DNA from: Mycobacterium sp. ACS1612
GTDB lineage: Bacteria; Actinomycetota; Actinomycetes; Mycobacteriales; Mycobacteriaceae
DNA: 64,000 bases
Direction: 5' to 3'
NCBI RefSeq assembly: GCF_001667505.1
Contig: NZ_LZHZ01000063.1
Location: 62,001-126,000 of the forward strand
The notes under the pieces were generated by a model. It worked only from the letters and a program-made list of their open reading frames with translations. It was not told the origin of the DNA and did not search any database. The position numbers were made by a program, and so were the translations under genes. Positions 7,525 to 16,322 of this stretch are shown here, piece by piece. The first letter of the stretch is position 1; each line of letters opens with the position of its first letter.

Positions 7525-8471
7525 GAGCGGTTCTCCTCGATCGTTGAATGCCGCTGGCCGTTTGTCGCCACAACGCTGAAGGCGTGGTCGCGCAGGCGTT
7601 CGTCGTCACGATGTATGTCGGCGGTCGGCGCTTGGGCTGGCCGCGTTGTCACTGTGACGTGCTCGCGGAGCCAGTCGGGGCCGCGACGTCGCTTCGTGTG
7701 CCAGAACAGACCGGCCCCCAACAGGACCGCCAGGGTGAGAAGGACCCCCACTGTCACCCAGGGAACGGCGTCAACTGCCGATCCACAGGACGCCACACTG
7801 GCCGCGGGCTGCACGAACACCGCGACCCTGGGAAGGACAAAGGTCGGCAGCGGGGACGTCGTGGTGGGCGTGGTCTCCGTCGGCGTGGTCTCGGTCGGCG
7901 TGGTCTCCGTCGGCGTGGTCTCGGTCGGCGTGGTCTCCGTCGGCGTGGTCTCCGTCGGCGTGGTCTCGGTCGGCGGCGTTTCGGTGGTCAGAGTCGTCGT
8001 GGTGGTGGGTGACTCTCGGAACGGGGTCTGGTACGTCCACGTATCGGTGGGATAAACCGTCGGCGCCCATGTCGACGTCGCCGGCGTCGACTCGGTGGAC
8101 TGCACCACGTGCTCAGCCGGTAGACACTCGTCGCTGGCCGTCGCCGGGTCCGCGTGTGCACGGGCCATGACCGTGGCGCCCACCACCAAGGGCAACGACA
8201 TCGCCGTCATCCATACCAGCGCGACCGCTACTGCGCGACGTCTGGCGCCAACGCGCACCGCGCTCCCCCGCCGCCGAGGCGCAATAGCCGGAATCGTGCC
8301 CAGCACGTCGGTGGTGGTCGGCACATGCTCGTCGACCGAACGTCTGCGGCCTCTGGCGCCGATTTGGTGGCGCCCGTCGCTGTCCGCACCGAGCACCGCA
8401 AGGCCGTCAACCGCTGACATCTTCGCCCCCGCCGCTGCAACTCCCCTTCTGAAAGAAGCATCAACCTGCAC
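7521..8471 (-). CDS. Two-helix membrane protein with TETTP tandem repeats
   Basis: 316 residues from GTG 8471; ATG at 8420 (MSAVDGLAVLG) is an equally good start. Layout: a basic cytosolic N-terminus, a first membrane segment at ~85-105, then an outside loop with one Cys near each end and seven TETTP-type repeats. A second helix (VPWVTVGVLLTLAVLLGAGL) is followed by a basic stop-transfer tail KRRRG and a cytosolic end. No family recognised. It is coupled by a 4-bp overlap to the cytosolic protein at 6925-7524, suggesting a signalling or scaffold pair at the envelope. Confidence 0.7.
   Translation of the reverse strand: MQVDASFRRGVAAAGAKMSAVDGLAVLGADSDGRHQIGARGRRRSVDEHVPTTTDVLGTIPAIAPRRRGSAVRVGARRRAVAVALVWMTAMSLPLVVGATVMARAHADPATASDECLPAEHVVQSTESTPATSTWAPTVYPTDTWTYQTPFRESPTTTTTLTTETPPTETTPTETTPTETTPTETTPTETTPTETTPTETTPTTTSPLPTFVLPRVAVFVQPAASVASCGSAVDAVPWVTVGVLLTLAVLLGAGLFWHTKRRRGPDWLREHVTVTTRPAQAPTADIHRDDERLRDHAFSVVATNGQRHSTIEENRS
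7870..7974. repeat. Seven 15-bp tandem repeats (TETTP coding)
   Basis: Seven exact-length units of gtggtctcSgtcggc. The variable base alternates C,G,C,G,C,C,G along the array, so the larger unit is in part 30 bp. Because 15 is a multiple of 3, changes in copy number keep the reading frame and only lengthen or shorten the extracytoplasmic loop. Confidence 0.9.
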
Positions 8472-8764
8472 GGGTGCGCCGGCGCGAGTAGACAGCTACT
8501 CGATTTCGGCAAAGACCTGTTCCGCCCTTCCCCCGGGCTTCGCCGTTGAACGCAGCGACTGCCCGGCGTCAAGCTGGCCGACAGCGCGGTCGCCGCGACC
8601 CCAACCGCAGGGGTAGAGACGCTGGTCAATGCCGGGCAATGAGCGGCGACGACGGTCACCGACACCGTCAGTGTCGGATGTTTGACCGACAGACACGCCT
8701 GCCAGTTCATTTACCCGAAAATCGGCGGTCACCCGTTCTACCGTCGGGCGGGAGGTGATCCGCC
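8472..8764. other. Intergenic region between divergent genes
   Basis: About 290 bp between the repeat membrane protein and the P450 gene. Short ORFs are present in several frames but none has a family-like sequence or ribosome site. The P450 ribosome site GGGAGGTGATCC lies at the right end (8749-8760). Promoters for both divergent genes should be here; no clear operator was seen. Confidence 0.4.
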
Positions 8765-9988
8765 ATGGTCGAAGACGCGATCAGCATCGGCGGGGTCGAT
8801 CTGGCCGACCCGGACACGTACGCCGAGGGCATGCCTTACGAAGCGTTCCGCGAACTGCGCCGGCGCGCGCCCGTCGCATTCCATCCGTTTAAGGACGGAC
8901 CCGGATTTTTCGCCGTGACCGGCTACGACGAGGTGCACGCGGTGTCCCGCGACAGCGCCACGTGGTCGTCGCAGGCGACCGGTGTCTTCTACGACGTTCC
9001 GCTGCCAGCAGAGCAATTCCAGTTGGAACTGATGATGCTGACACTGGACCCGCCGCGACACACCAAGCTGCGGTCGCTGGTCAGCAAGGGCTTCACCCGG
9101 CGTCAGGTCGCGCGCCTGAACAAACACATGGCGGACATGGCACGCCAGATCGTCGATGACGTCATAGAGCGGGGAGAGTGCGATTTCGTCGACGACGTCG
9201 CCGGCGCCCTGCCGTCCTACGTGATCGCAGAGCTGCTCGGGATTCCGCTCGACGACGGTCGCACGCTCTACAGGCTGACCGAGATCATGAACACCGGCGA
9301 CATCGCAGACGCCACCGTCAAAGACGCTCAGATGCAGATGTTCGCGTACGGCACCGAATTCGCCGCGCGCAAACGCAAGGTCCCCGGCGACGACATCGCA
9401 ACCTCGCTGCTGCACGCCGAAGTCGACGGCGAGCACCTCACCGATCTCGAGTTCAACATGTTCTTCCTACTGCTCATCAATGCGGGCGGCGACACAACCC
9501 GAAACCTGGTCGCCGCAGGCATTCTCGCGTTGATGCAACATCCTGACGAGCGAACCAGACTGGTTGCCGACCCGTCGCTGCTACCGACAGCCATCGAGGA
9601 GATGCTGCGCTACACCAGCCCCGTCACCGTTTTCACCCGCACGGCCACCAGGGACACCACACTGCGTGGCGTACCGCTACGTGAAGGCGACCGGGTGGCG
9701 CTGTACTACCCATCGGCCAATCGGGACGAGGCGCACTTCGCTGACCCCGACCGGTTCGACGTCGGCCGCACGCCGAACCACCACCTAGCGTTCGGCGGGG
9801 GCGGCACGCACTTCTGCCTCGGCGCGAACCTCGCGCGGGTGGAGGCCACCGCGCTCGTGCCCGAAGTGCTGTCGCGGATGACGGATCTGGCACTCGCGGG
9901 CCCGGTCGAGCGAGTGCGCTCGACCCTGATGAACGGCGTCCACAAGATGCCGGTGCGGTTCACCCCCGCCGGAGTGTCTCAGCGGTAG
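8765..9988 (+). CDS. Cytochrome P450 monooxygenase
   Basis: 407 residues, the usual length for a soluble bacterial class I P450. The heme-binding loop FGGGGTHFCLGANLAR contains the thiolate ligand Cys351. The I-helix oxygen-activation motif AGGDTT is at 240-245, and the K-helix ExxR is EEMLR. Such enzymes hydroxylate lipids, sterols or xenobiotics using ferredoxin; the subfamily is not assignable from here. ATG at 8765 follows a strong Shine-Dalgarno. The 3' end overlaps the convergent secreted-protein gene by 10 bp. Confidence 0.95.
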   Translation: MVEDAISIGGVDLADPDTYAEGMPYEAFRELRRRAPVAFHPFKDGPGFFAVTGYDEVHAVSRDSATWSSQATGVFYDVPLPAEQFQLELMMLTLDPPRHTKLRSLVSKGFTRRQVARLNKHMADMARQIVDDVIERGECDFVDDVAGALPSYVIAELLGIPLDDGRTLYRLTEIMNTGDIADATVKDAQMQMFAYGTEFAARKRKVPGDDIATSLLHAEVDGEHLTDLEFNMFFLLLINAGGDTTRNLVAAGILALMQHPDERTRLVADPSLLPTAIEEMLRYTSPVTVFTRTATRDTTLRGVPLREGDRVALYYPSANRDEAHFADPDRFDVGRTPNHHLAFGGGGTHFCLGANLARVEATALVPEVLSRMTDLALAGPVERVRSTLMNGVHKMPVRFTPAGVSQR

Positions 9989-10689
9989 TAGGTCTCACCG
10001 CCGGTCGGATACCCGCCCCCGGTGGTGGTGACATGCACGTGGTCGAAATGGCCGTAGCCGCCACTCTTGGCACCGCCTGGGGTGTAGTAGACACCGCGCC
10101 AGATGGCGTCCTGAATTCCGAAGACCTTGGCGTTCTGCAGTACGTACGTCACGATCTGGTCGCCCAGTGCGATACCCGCGGCACTACTGGGGTCGGGGAT
10201 CATCACGTCGAGCGCCAACCCGTTGGGATGCCACCGCAGCGCATCCGGCCGGACGCCGCCGATCGATTGGATCTCGGGGAACTCGGCGCTGATGTGGCGT
10301 GCGGTGAGAATCGTCCTGACTTGCAGACCCTTCTCGGGTGCGACGCCCGCCGGCAGCGCACGGTCGACCACACGGTACCGCGACGCCGCCGAAACCAATT
10401 GCGCGGGCGCGGAACTCGCTCCCGGCGGAACCACCGACGGCAATCCGGGCGGCGCAGCGACGATCTCGAAGCAGCACGGCGCGGGTGGTTCGGGGGCGGG
10501 CGCGGGCTTGGGCGCGACCGGTTTGATCTCGCGTTCGGCGGCCAACGGATGTACATCGGCGGTGACGGCGAAGAACATGGCAGCGGGGGCGATGAGCGCA
10601 GCCAGCGCAGCAGGTGGCTTGCGCCGCTCCTTGGCTAATGAGTGCCGGCCCACGCAAGCACGATACGAAATACCAGGGGCAAATGTCAC
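9979..10689 (-). CDS. Secreted protein with M15-peptidase-like C-terminal domain
   Basis: 236 residues. A basic N-terminus and hydrophobic stretch (AALAALIAPAAMFFAVTADV) look like a signal peptide or anchor. A Pro/Ala-rich linker follows, and then a domain with HPNGLALDVMIP and GHFDHVHV. That His/Asp...HVH pattern recalls the D-Ala-D-Ala carboxypeptidase/M15-like fold of mycobacterial ARB_07466-type domains. A wall-associated role is therefore inferred; catalysis is not proven. The first in-frame start is used, but the true start may lie a few codons inside. Confidence 0.7.
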   Translation of the reverse strand: MTFAPGISYRACVGRHSLAKERRKPPAALAALIAPAAMFFAVTADVHPLAAEREIKPVAPKPAPAPEPPAPCCFEIVAAPPGLPSVVPPGASSAPAQLVSAASRYRVVDRALPAGVAPEKGLQVRTILTARHISAEFPEIQSIGGVRPDALRWHPNGLALDVMIPDPSSAAGIALGDQIVTYVLQNAKVFGIQDAIWRGVYYTPGGAKSGGYGHFDHVHVTTTGGGYPTGGETYYR

Positions 10690-10826
10690 GAAGTTGTCAC
10701 GACGCGGTCACAGAACGGGGTCACGCGGTTCGGATCCCTAGCCGACGCGCGCATCATTCTCGCAGGTCAAAAGCCTGCGCGGGAACAGAAGTACCCGTTA
10801 TACAGTCCGCCTCGACGTGTGAACAA

Positions 10827-11138
10827 TCACGGAATAGGAGCGGCGCCCCCGCCCTGGGATTCCTGCAATCCGATGCATTCGCCGGTGTTGGCGCCGGTGC
10901 ACGGAATGCCGTCGACCTCGGGCATGGCCGGGTTGCCAGGCACCGCCGATTCCCCGATCTGGGGCGCGCCCATCACGCAGGCCCCGCTGGTCTCCTCGGT
11001 GACGTAACCGGGCGGGCATTCGGCGACCTGCGTCAGCGTCGATGAAACCGGTACGGCGGCAACCGCCGGCGCCGCGGCAACGGCGAGGGCGAATGCGCCG
11101 AGAAGGATGGATCGCCGCGACGAAAGCTGCAGAGTCAT
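10827..11138 (-). CDS. Small secreted protein with four cysteines
   Basis: 103 residues from ATG 11138, chosen because AAAGGAG lies just upstream. A much longer reading frame continues upstream but overlaps the opposite-strand ABC gene and is not credible. A signal peptide (SRRSILLGAFALAVAAAPAVAA) is followed by a mature ~75-residue chain with four Cys (41, 54, 80, 88), probably two disulfides, in the contexts CPPGYV, GACVMG, IPCTG and GECIG. No family recognised. Confidence 0.7.
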   Translation of the reverse strand: MTLQLSSRRSILLGAFALAVAAAPAVAAVPVSSTLTQVAECPPGYVTEETSGACVMGAPQIGESAVPGNPAMPEVDGIPCTGANTGECIGLQESQGGGAAPIP

Positions 11139-11273
11139 CGCCGCTCCTTTCTGAAGTCTCCGGTTATTTACGGAGAGGTCATCAACTGTAGGCATCGCCC
11201 CTGCGCACCGGGCCGAAATCGCAGGTTGACCTGCCTGCTCCCGAGTAAGCTGCCCGAGCGGGGGTGACCCGCC

Positions 11274-11987
11274 ATGAGCGACGCTGCGGAACTGACCATC
11301 GAACTGCGCGACGTGGTCCGTGAATACACGGTCGGGGGTCAACCGGTTCGCGCGCTCGACGGCATCAGCCTGCGCCTGACCGGTGGCCAATTCGTTTCCA
11401 TCGTCGGGCCCTCGGGTGCGGGCAAGAGCACCCTGCTGCATGTGCTCGGCGCGCTGGATTCCCCTGACTCCGGTTCGATCACGTTCGACGGCGACGAGAT
11501 CGGCGCGCTGACCGACGAACAGCAGTCGGCGTTCCGGCATCACCGCGTCGGCTTCGTCTTCCAGTTCTTCAACCTGTTGCCGACGCTGTCCGCCTGGGAG
11601 AACGTCGCGGTCCCCAAGCTCTTGGACGGCGTTCGCCTCGGCAAGGTCAAACCGGACGCGGTCCGCCTTTTGGAGCGGGTTGGTCTGGGGAACCGGACGA
11701 CGCACCGGCCATCAGAACTGTCCGGCGGGCAGATGCAGCGGGTCGCGGTGGCCCGCGCCCTGATGATGGATCCACCGCTGATCCTGGCCGACGAGCCGAC
11801 CGGAAACCTCGACACCACAACAGGCGCTGCGATTTTGGCGCTACTCGCCGAGGTCGCACACGAACAGGGCCGCGGCCGATTGGTCGTGATGGTGACGCAC
11901 AATCCCGACGCCTCGGCCGCCACCGATCGGGTGATCACATTGCAGGACGGTCGGCTGGGATCTGATGAGATGTCGGCGCTGCCGTGA
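11274..11987 (+). CDS. ABC transporter ATP-binding protein (LolD/MacB type)
   Basis: 237 residues with all nucleotide-binding motifs: Walker A GPSGAGKST, Q-loop FQFFNLLP, signature LSGGQMQRVAVARAL and Walker B LILADEPTGNLD, whose TGNLD is typical of the MacB/LolD/FtsE class. Its TGA overlaps the GTG of the following FtsX-like permease (GTGA), so the two form one exporter. The complex probably uses ATP hydrolysis to drive mechanotransmission across the membrane on a lipid, peptide or envelope substrate. Confidence 0.94.
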   Translation: MSDAAELTIELRDVVREYTVGGQPVRALDGISLRLTGGQFVSIVGPSGAGKSTLLHVLGALDSPDSGSITFDGDEIGALTDEQQSAFRHHRVGFVFQFFNLLPTLSAWENVAVPKLLDGVRLGKVKPDAVRLLERVGLGNRTTHRPSELSGGQMQRVAVARALMMDPPLILADEPTGNLDTTTGAAILALLAEVAHEQGRGRLVVMVTHNPDASAATDRVITLQDGRLGSDEMSALP

Positions 11988-14473
11988 CACTGGGCGCGAC
12001 GATCACCGCCACCGCGAGCCGGTTGCGGGTGTTCAGTCTGCGCGAGTTCGTCGTGCATCGCCGACGGACCGTCGCCTCGATATCCGTAATGGCAGTCTCT
12101 GCAATGTATCTCGTCGCCGTCTTCGGCATCTTCGGGTCGATCACCGGATCAGTCAGCCGGCTGGCCGACGGCGTCGCCGGTATCGCCGCCCTCGAGGTGT
12201 CGGGTATCACCGACGCGGGGTTCCCCGATTCGATCACCGCCGAGGTGGCCGCGGTACCCGGCGTCGCCACCGCCGCACCGATGATCCGGATGTCGGCGCA
12301 GACGCAATCAGGACCGGTGCTGCTGTTCGGCGCCGATAAGAGCAGCGCCGAACTGGGTGGTGCGCTCAAAGACGCTGTCGCCCAACCGGTCGAGCAGTTG
12401 GCGCAGACACCGGACGGTGTGCAGGTCGGGCCCGGCGTAGGCCGCGCCAAGGGCGACAAATTCCAGTTGGGCTCCGGCGAGGTGACCGTCACCGATGTGC
12501 TCGAAGGCGAGCAACTCAGCGACCTCAACAGCGGACAGTACGTCCTTGCCCCGCTTGCCCTGGCGCAGAACGTCACCGGCAGAACAGGCCAACTCGACTC
12601 GATCCTGATCACCACCCGACCGGGCGCCGACCTCGCGGTGGTTCGAGACGTGGTCACCAAAGCCGTCGACGGGCGTGCGATCGTCGCGCCGCCGAGTATG
12701 CGTGCCGCGCGCGCGGGCGACGGCGTCAAGATGATGAACTACATGGCTCTGATGGGCGCGGTGGTCGCCCTCATCGTCGGCGCGTTTCTCATCTACACCA
12801 CCATGACGATGGCGATCACCCAGCGCCGGCCCGTGCTCTCCATGCTCCGCGCGATCGGCGGTAGGCGCGCCACCATCGTGCGCGACATGCTGGCCGAGGC
12901 GGCGGTGCTCGGCGTCAACGGTGGCGCGATCGGGTCGGCCGCCGGAATAGCGCTCGGCCGCATCGCGATTGGTCGATTGCCCCCGGCGTTGACCCAGGGG
13001 TTGGAGGCCCGGATCCAGTACTGGCTGCCGGGTTACGCGATTCCGATCGCGCTCGCGACGACGGTGCTCACCAGTGTCGTCGCGGCGGCCACGGCGGCCA
13101 GGCAGGTGTACAAGGTGTCGCCGATCGAGGCGCTGGCGCCGGTCGGGGTGTCGGCGGCCGACCGGGTACCGAGGTGGCTGCGCGTCGCGGTCGGCGTCGG
13201 CGCCATAGCGGTGTTCGCCGTGGCGATCGTCATCGTCGTCGGCCGAAGCGGCACCATCGCGGTCGCTGCGATGTCCGCGCTGTTCTGCGCCGAGATCGCC
13301 CTTGGCTTCGCCGTCGCGGCGCCGATCGTCAAGGCCACCGCCGGCGTCGCCAGAACGTTCGGCTCCGCCGGATCGCTGGCCGCCGCGACCATCGAGCGCT
13401 CGACGCGTCGGGTGTGGGCCACCGTCATGACCGTGCTGATCGCGGTGGTCACCACGGTTCTCATCACCGGCACGAACACCGACATGATCCGCTCGGCGCG
13501 CGCCATCTTCGCACCCGTGGCCGACGTCGACGTCTGGGTGAGCGCGGACTCGCCTGACAGGTACGCGACCACACCCCTGCCGCAGGGCCTTTCGGATCAA
13601 GTGCGCTCGGTGCCGGGAGTCCAACGGGTGGTCGAGGGCGCGTTCGCGTTCGCCGACGTGTCAGGCACCCGCGTCATGCTCGACGGATTCGCCCCCGGCA
13701 CAGCCGATCCGCTGTATCGGGCGCTCGACGCCCGGACACGCGACGAGGTGCTCGCCGGTCGCGGTGTGGTGCTCACCCAGAACCTCGGCAGGTCACTTCA
13801 GGTCAAGGCCGGCGACACGCTGCGGATGCAGTCCCCGCACGGTGTGCAGCAGGTGACGGTGTTGGCGCTGGTGCCCTACTTCTCCACAGTCATCGGCACT
13901 GTCGGAATGGAACTCGGCCAAATGCGCGCATGGTTCGACCGTCCGGCCGCCACCACGCTTCAAATTGACGGCGCCCCAAGGGTTCTGCAGGGCGTCCGAC
14001 GGGTCGTGCCCGCCGAGAACTACGTCTACGACGGTGCGGCGGCGTTGGCCGGGATGGAAGCGCCGATGCGACAGAGCATGTTCATCGCCAACGCGGTGTG
14101 GATCATCGTCGCGTTCGTTGCCGCCGTCGCGCTGCTGAACACGCTGACGCTGTCGGTGCTGGAACGACGCCGGGAGATCGGCGTGCTGCGCGCCATGGGA
14201 TCCAGTCGCAGACTGACTCTCGGCATGGTGCTTGCCGAAGCGGCCGCCATCGGTGTCGTCGGCGGCGTGCTCGGGCTGATGTTCGGGCTGGCCGACCAAT
14301 GGCTCTACAGCCTCGTCAGCGGCGACATCATGAACTTCACCGTCGAGTTTCGGCCGAGCCCGATGGCGCTCGCCTTCACCCTCGGGGCGATCACCATCAG
14401 CCTGCTCGGCTCGGTGCCGCCTGCGCGTCGGGCAGCGCGGCTGAACATCATCGAGGCCGTCAGCGTCGAATGA
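11984..14473 (+). CDS. FtsX-like ABC transporter permease
   Basis: 829 residues with the duplicated FtsX/MacB permease layout. An N-terminal helix (~30-50) is followed by a large extracytoplasmic domain, three helices around 255-375, a central pair of helices around 400-450, a second extracytoplasmic domain, and three C-terminal helices from ~705. Both cytosolic coupling segments are seen: RRPVLSMLRAIGGRR in the first half and ERRREIGVLRAMGSSRR in the second. It is the partner of the ATPase upstream, with a 4-bp overlap. The substrate is unknown. Confidence 0.93.
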   Translation: MTLGATITATASRLRVFSLREFVVHRRRTVASISVMAVSAMYLVAVFGIFGSITGSVSRLADGVAGIAALEVSGITDAGFPDSITAEVAAVPGVATAAPMIRMSAQTQSGPVLLFGADKSSAELGGALKDAVAQPVEQLAQTPDGVQVGPGVGRAKGDKFQLGSGEVTVTDVLEGEQLSDLNSGQYVLAPLALAQNVTGRTGQLDSILITTRPGADLAVVRDVVTKAVDGRAIVAPPSMRAARAGDGVKMMNYMALMGAVVALIVGAFLIYTTMTMAITQRRPVLSMLRAIGGRRATIVRDMLAEAAVLGVNGGAIGSAAGIALGRIAIGRLPPALTQGLEARIQYWLPGYAIPIALATTVLTSVVAAATAARQVYKVSPIEALAPVGVSAADRVPRWLRVAVGVGAIAVFAVAIVIVVGRSGTIAVAAMSALFCAEIALGFAVAAPIVKATAGVARTFGSAGSLAAATIERSTRRVWATVMTVLIAVVTTVLITGTNTDMIRSARAIFAPVADVDVWVSADSPDRYATTPLPQGLSDQVRSVPGVQRVVEGAFAFADVSGTRVMLDGFAPGTADPLYRALDARTRDEVLAGRGVVLTQNLGRSLQVKAGDTLRMQSPHGVQQVTVLALVPYFSTVIGTVGMELGQMRAWFDRPAATTLQIDGAPRVLQGVRRVVPAENYVYDGAAALAGMEAPMRQSMFIANAVWIIVAFVAAVALLNTLTLSVLERRREIGVLRAMGSSRRLTLGMVLAEAAAIGVVGGVLGLMFGLADQWLYSLVSGDIMNFTVEFRPSPMALAFTLGAITISLLGSVPPARRAARLNIIEAVSVE

Positions 14474-15058
14474 TCAAAAGCCAGCCCGCACAAGCTCGGT
14501 GAACAGCGGGGCGAACGGGTCCTCGACCGGGATCGCGAGCGAGAAGGTCGCGAACGGGCCGATGAACGTGTTCACCGTATGCCCGGCCACTCCGATGCTC
14601 GCGCGCCCCAATCCCAGGTTGTTCTCCGGGTCGGTGCCCGACGTCAGCACGTCGGTGAACAACGGTGTGCGAAGAACGAACGCGACATAGTTGTCGTCGT
14701 CGGGATCGGCGGCCGAGGTCACCGAGAACAGGCCGAAGAAGTCGTGTGTCGAGCTGATGAAACCCGGGTCGGCCGCCGCGGCAGCAGTCTTCGGTTCGGG
14801 TGCAGTGGCCGTCGAGCGCACCTGTAGCGCTGACACCTTGGTGACAGGCTGTTTCTTCGGCGCACGCCGGTGCGGTTTGGGGGTGTCGTTCTTCGTCGCC
14901 GCCCCGCTCTTCTTGGCCGACGGCTTATGCGCCGACTGCGACGACGCCCCCTTCCCCGAATCTGCCGCCGCGATCGCCGGCGTGCTCACCGCCGCCACCC
15001 CGACGCCCAGCGCGATGGCCAGGGCCCACATGCATCCGATCTTCTGTGCGTTTGTCAT
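14474..15058 (-). CDS. Exported Lys/Ala/Pro-rich protein, unknown function
   Basis: 194 residues from ATG 15058, with GGGAAGGGG upstream; longer versions overlap the methyltransferase region. The signal peptide (IGCMWALAIALGVGVAAVS, cleavage around AIAAADS) is followed by a basic low-complexity region rich in Lys, Ser, Ala and Pro (KPSAKKSGAATK). A folded C-terminus contains DFFGLFSVTSAADPDDDN and TVNTFIGPFATFSLAIPVED. No family recognised. The basic linker resembles those of mycobacterial envelope proteins. Confidence 0.65.
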   Translation of the reverse strand: MTNAQKIGCMWALAIALGVGVAAVSTPAIAAADSGKGASSQSAHKPSAKKSGAATKNDTPKPHRRAPKKQPVTKVSALQVRSTATAPEPKTAAAAADPGFISSTHDFFGLFSVTSAADPDDDNYVAFVLRTPLFTDVLTSGTDPENNLGLGRASIGVAGHTVNTFIGPFATFSLAIPVEDPFAPLFTELVRAGF

Positions 15059-15108
15059 GGGTCGCTCCCCTTCCCCTGTAGAGGTCACGTAGCACCCCCG
15101 CGGGAAGT

Positions 15109-15735
15109 TCAACCGCGCGCCGACGTCGCGAAACCCAGCAGATGCGGTGTGCACGGCGGCGGCACGGCCGTGCGGCGGATGCGGCGCAGTCCCGCCGTGT
15201 CGAAGCCGGCCGCGGCGATGGCATCGACGGTCCGGCGGTTGGGATGACACCCGGACGCCACCACAGACCACGGCCTGGCGATCAGATCCTGGAACCGACC
15301 CATCACACCGTCGCCGCGGACGTGCTCGAGCACCACCAACCGTCCCGCGGGCGCGAGCACCCGCCCGATCTCGTCGAGGGCCGCGTCCGCGTCGTCGACC
15401 GAGCACAGCACCAGGCCGACGTGAACCGAGTCAAAGCTGTTGTCCGGGAACGGGATCGACTCCGCCACCCCGGCCACCACGTCAACCGTTAGACCGCGGC
15501 GGCGCGCGGCAGCCAACGCCATCCGCCGAAACGCCGCCTCCGGTTCCACGGCGGCGATCGACGTCACCGCCTGCGGCACAAACGCCAGATCGGTGCCCGG
15601 TCCGATACCGACCAGCAACAGCCGACCGGTCGCATAGCTCATCGCCTCGCGGCGATACCGGTCGTAGAACAGCTTCCCGAACACCGGTGTGCCCAACCGG
15701 TAGACATACGGGAACAACGGGTTACGCCGCGTCAC
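15109..15735 (-). CDS. Class I SAM-dependent methyltransferase
   Basis: 208 residues from GTG 15735. The SAM-binding motif I is LLVGIGPGTDL, followed by the acidic VEPEAAF and an SIPFPDNSFDSVHVGLVLC segment typical of UbiE/Methyltransf_11 proteins. It is the last of three coupled minus-strand genes: the GTG overlaps the stop of the DUF4389 gene by 4 bp. With the FAD monooxygenase at the head of the operon it may modify a lipid or quinone-like molecule. The substrate is not known. Confidence 0.82.
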   Translation of the reverse strand: MTRRNPLFPYVYRLGTPVFGKLFYDRYRREAMSYATGRLLLVGIGPGTDLAFVPQAVTSIAAVEPEAAFRRMALAAARRRGLTVDVVAGVAESIPFPDNSFDSVHVGLVLCSVDDADAALDEIGRVLAPAGRLVVLEHVRGDGVMGRFQDLIARPWSVVASGCHPNRRTVDAIAAAGFDTAGLRRIRRTAVPPPCTPHLLGFATSARG

Positions 15736-16322
15736 GGCATGCCCAAATCCATCCGGAACGGCGGATATTCGTCTCGCATCAACGAGACGTAGACCGCCAC
15801 CCGGTACCGGTAGCGCACCATCCCCATCAAGAGGTCGAACATGCCCTCGTGAATCGAGCCCTTGACCAATAACCACGCCGCGTTGATCACGCACAGCACC
15901 TGGAGGAACGCCTCCATCGCCCAGCACAGCAGGATCTGCGGCAGGCCCAGCAACCACCATTTGACCAGCACCGACCATCTGTCCAGCCGCTCGGGATAGT
16001 CGACGTCCAGGTCGCCCGGATAGGCAGGCCGGGCGGCGAGAGTGAACGGCGGGTACTTGTCGGTGGTGTTCATCGGGAATCGGTAGTTCATCACCCGCCA
16101 GGACCAGCGCAGCACCCCCACGTTAAAGTCGAAGATTCGGCGCGGATAGCGTCCCGTGCACAAGATCGCCACGCCTGCAACGAAAGTCGAGAACGGATAC
16201 ACCAGATACAGGCCGATCAAGATCGGATAGTGCGGCACCGCAAGCACGCACCACTTGACCAACCAGAGCCAGCGCGACGGCGCATCGATGGCGCCGCGCA
16301 CCGTCACCGGGTCGACGGTCAT
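15732..16322 (-). CDS. DUF4389-type membrane protein
   Basis: 196 residues from ATG 16322, which overlaps the monooxygenase stop (ATGA). Two related halves each carry hydrophobic helices followed by an RYPRRIFDFNVGVLRWSWRV or HEGMFDLLMGMVRYRYRV-like segment. These repeated R-x-Y/W patterns and the YPPF motifs (DKYPPF, DEYPPF) mark the DUF4389 family. About four membrane segments are predicted. Function is unknown. It lies between a monooxygenase and a methyltransferase, so it may present a membrane-embedded substrate. Confidence 0.8.
   Translation of the reverse strand: MTVDPVTVRGAIDAPSRWLWLVKWCVLAVPHYPILIGLYLVYPFSTFVAGVAILCTGRYPRRIFDFNVGVLRWSWRVMNYRFPMNTTDKYPPFTLAARPAYPGDLDVDYPERLDRWSVLVKWWLLGLPQILLCWAMEAFLQVLCVINAAWLLVKGSIHEGMFDLLMGMVRYRYRVAVYVSLMRDEYPPFRMDLGMP

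Noticed and set aside
8228..8732. Overlapping minus-strand ORFs of 78-160 codons upstream of the repeat membrane protein
   Set aside because: They overlap the better-supported membrane protein or have arginine-rich composition typical of shadow frames; no start signals.
11274..11705. Long N-terminal extension of the small secreted protein (292-aa frame)
   Set aside because: It lies antisense to a clear ABC ATPase; the signal peptide and Shine-Dalgarno support the start at 11138.
12308..13624. 438-aa minus-strand ORF inside the FtsX-like permease gene
   Set aside because: Composition rich in His, Arg, Asp and Gly, as expected for an antisense shadow of high-GC coding sequence; no motif.
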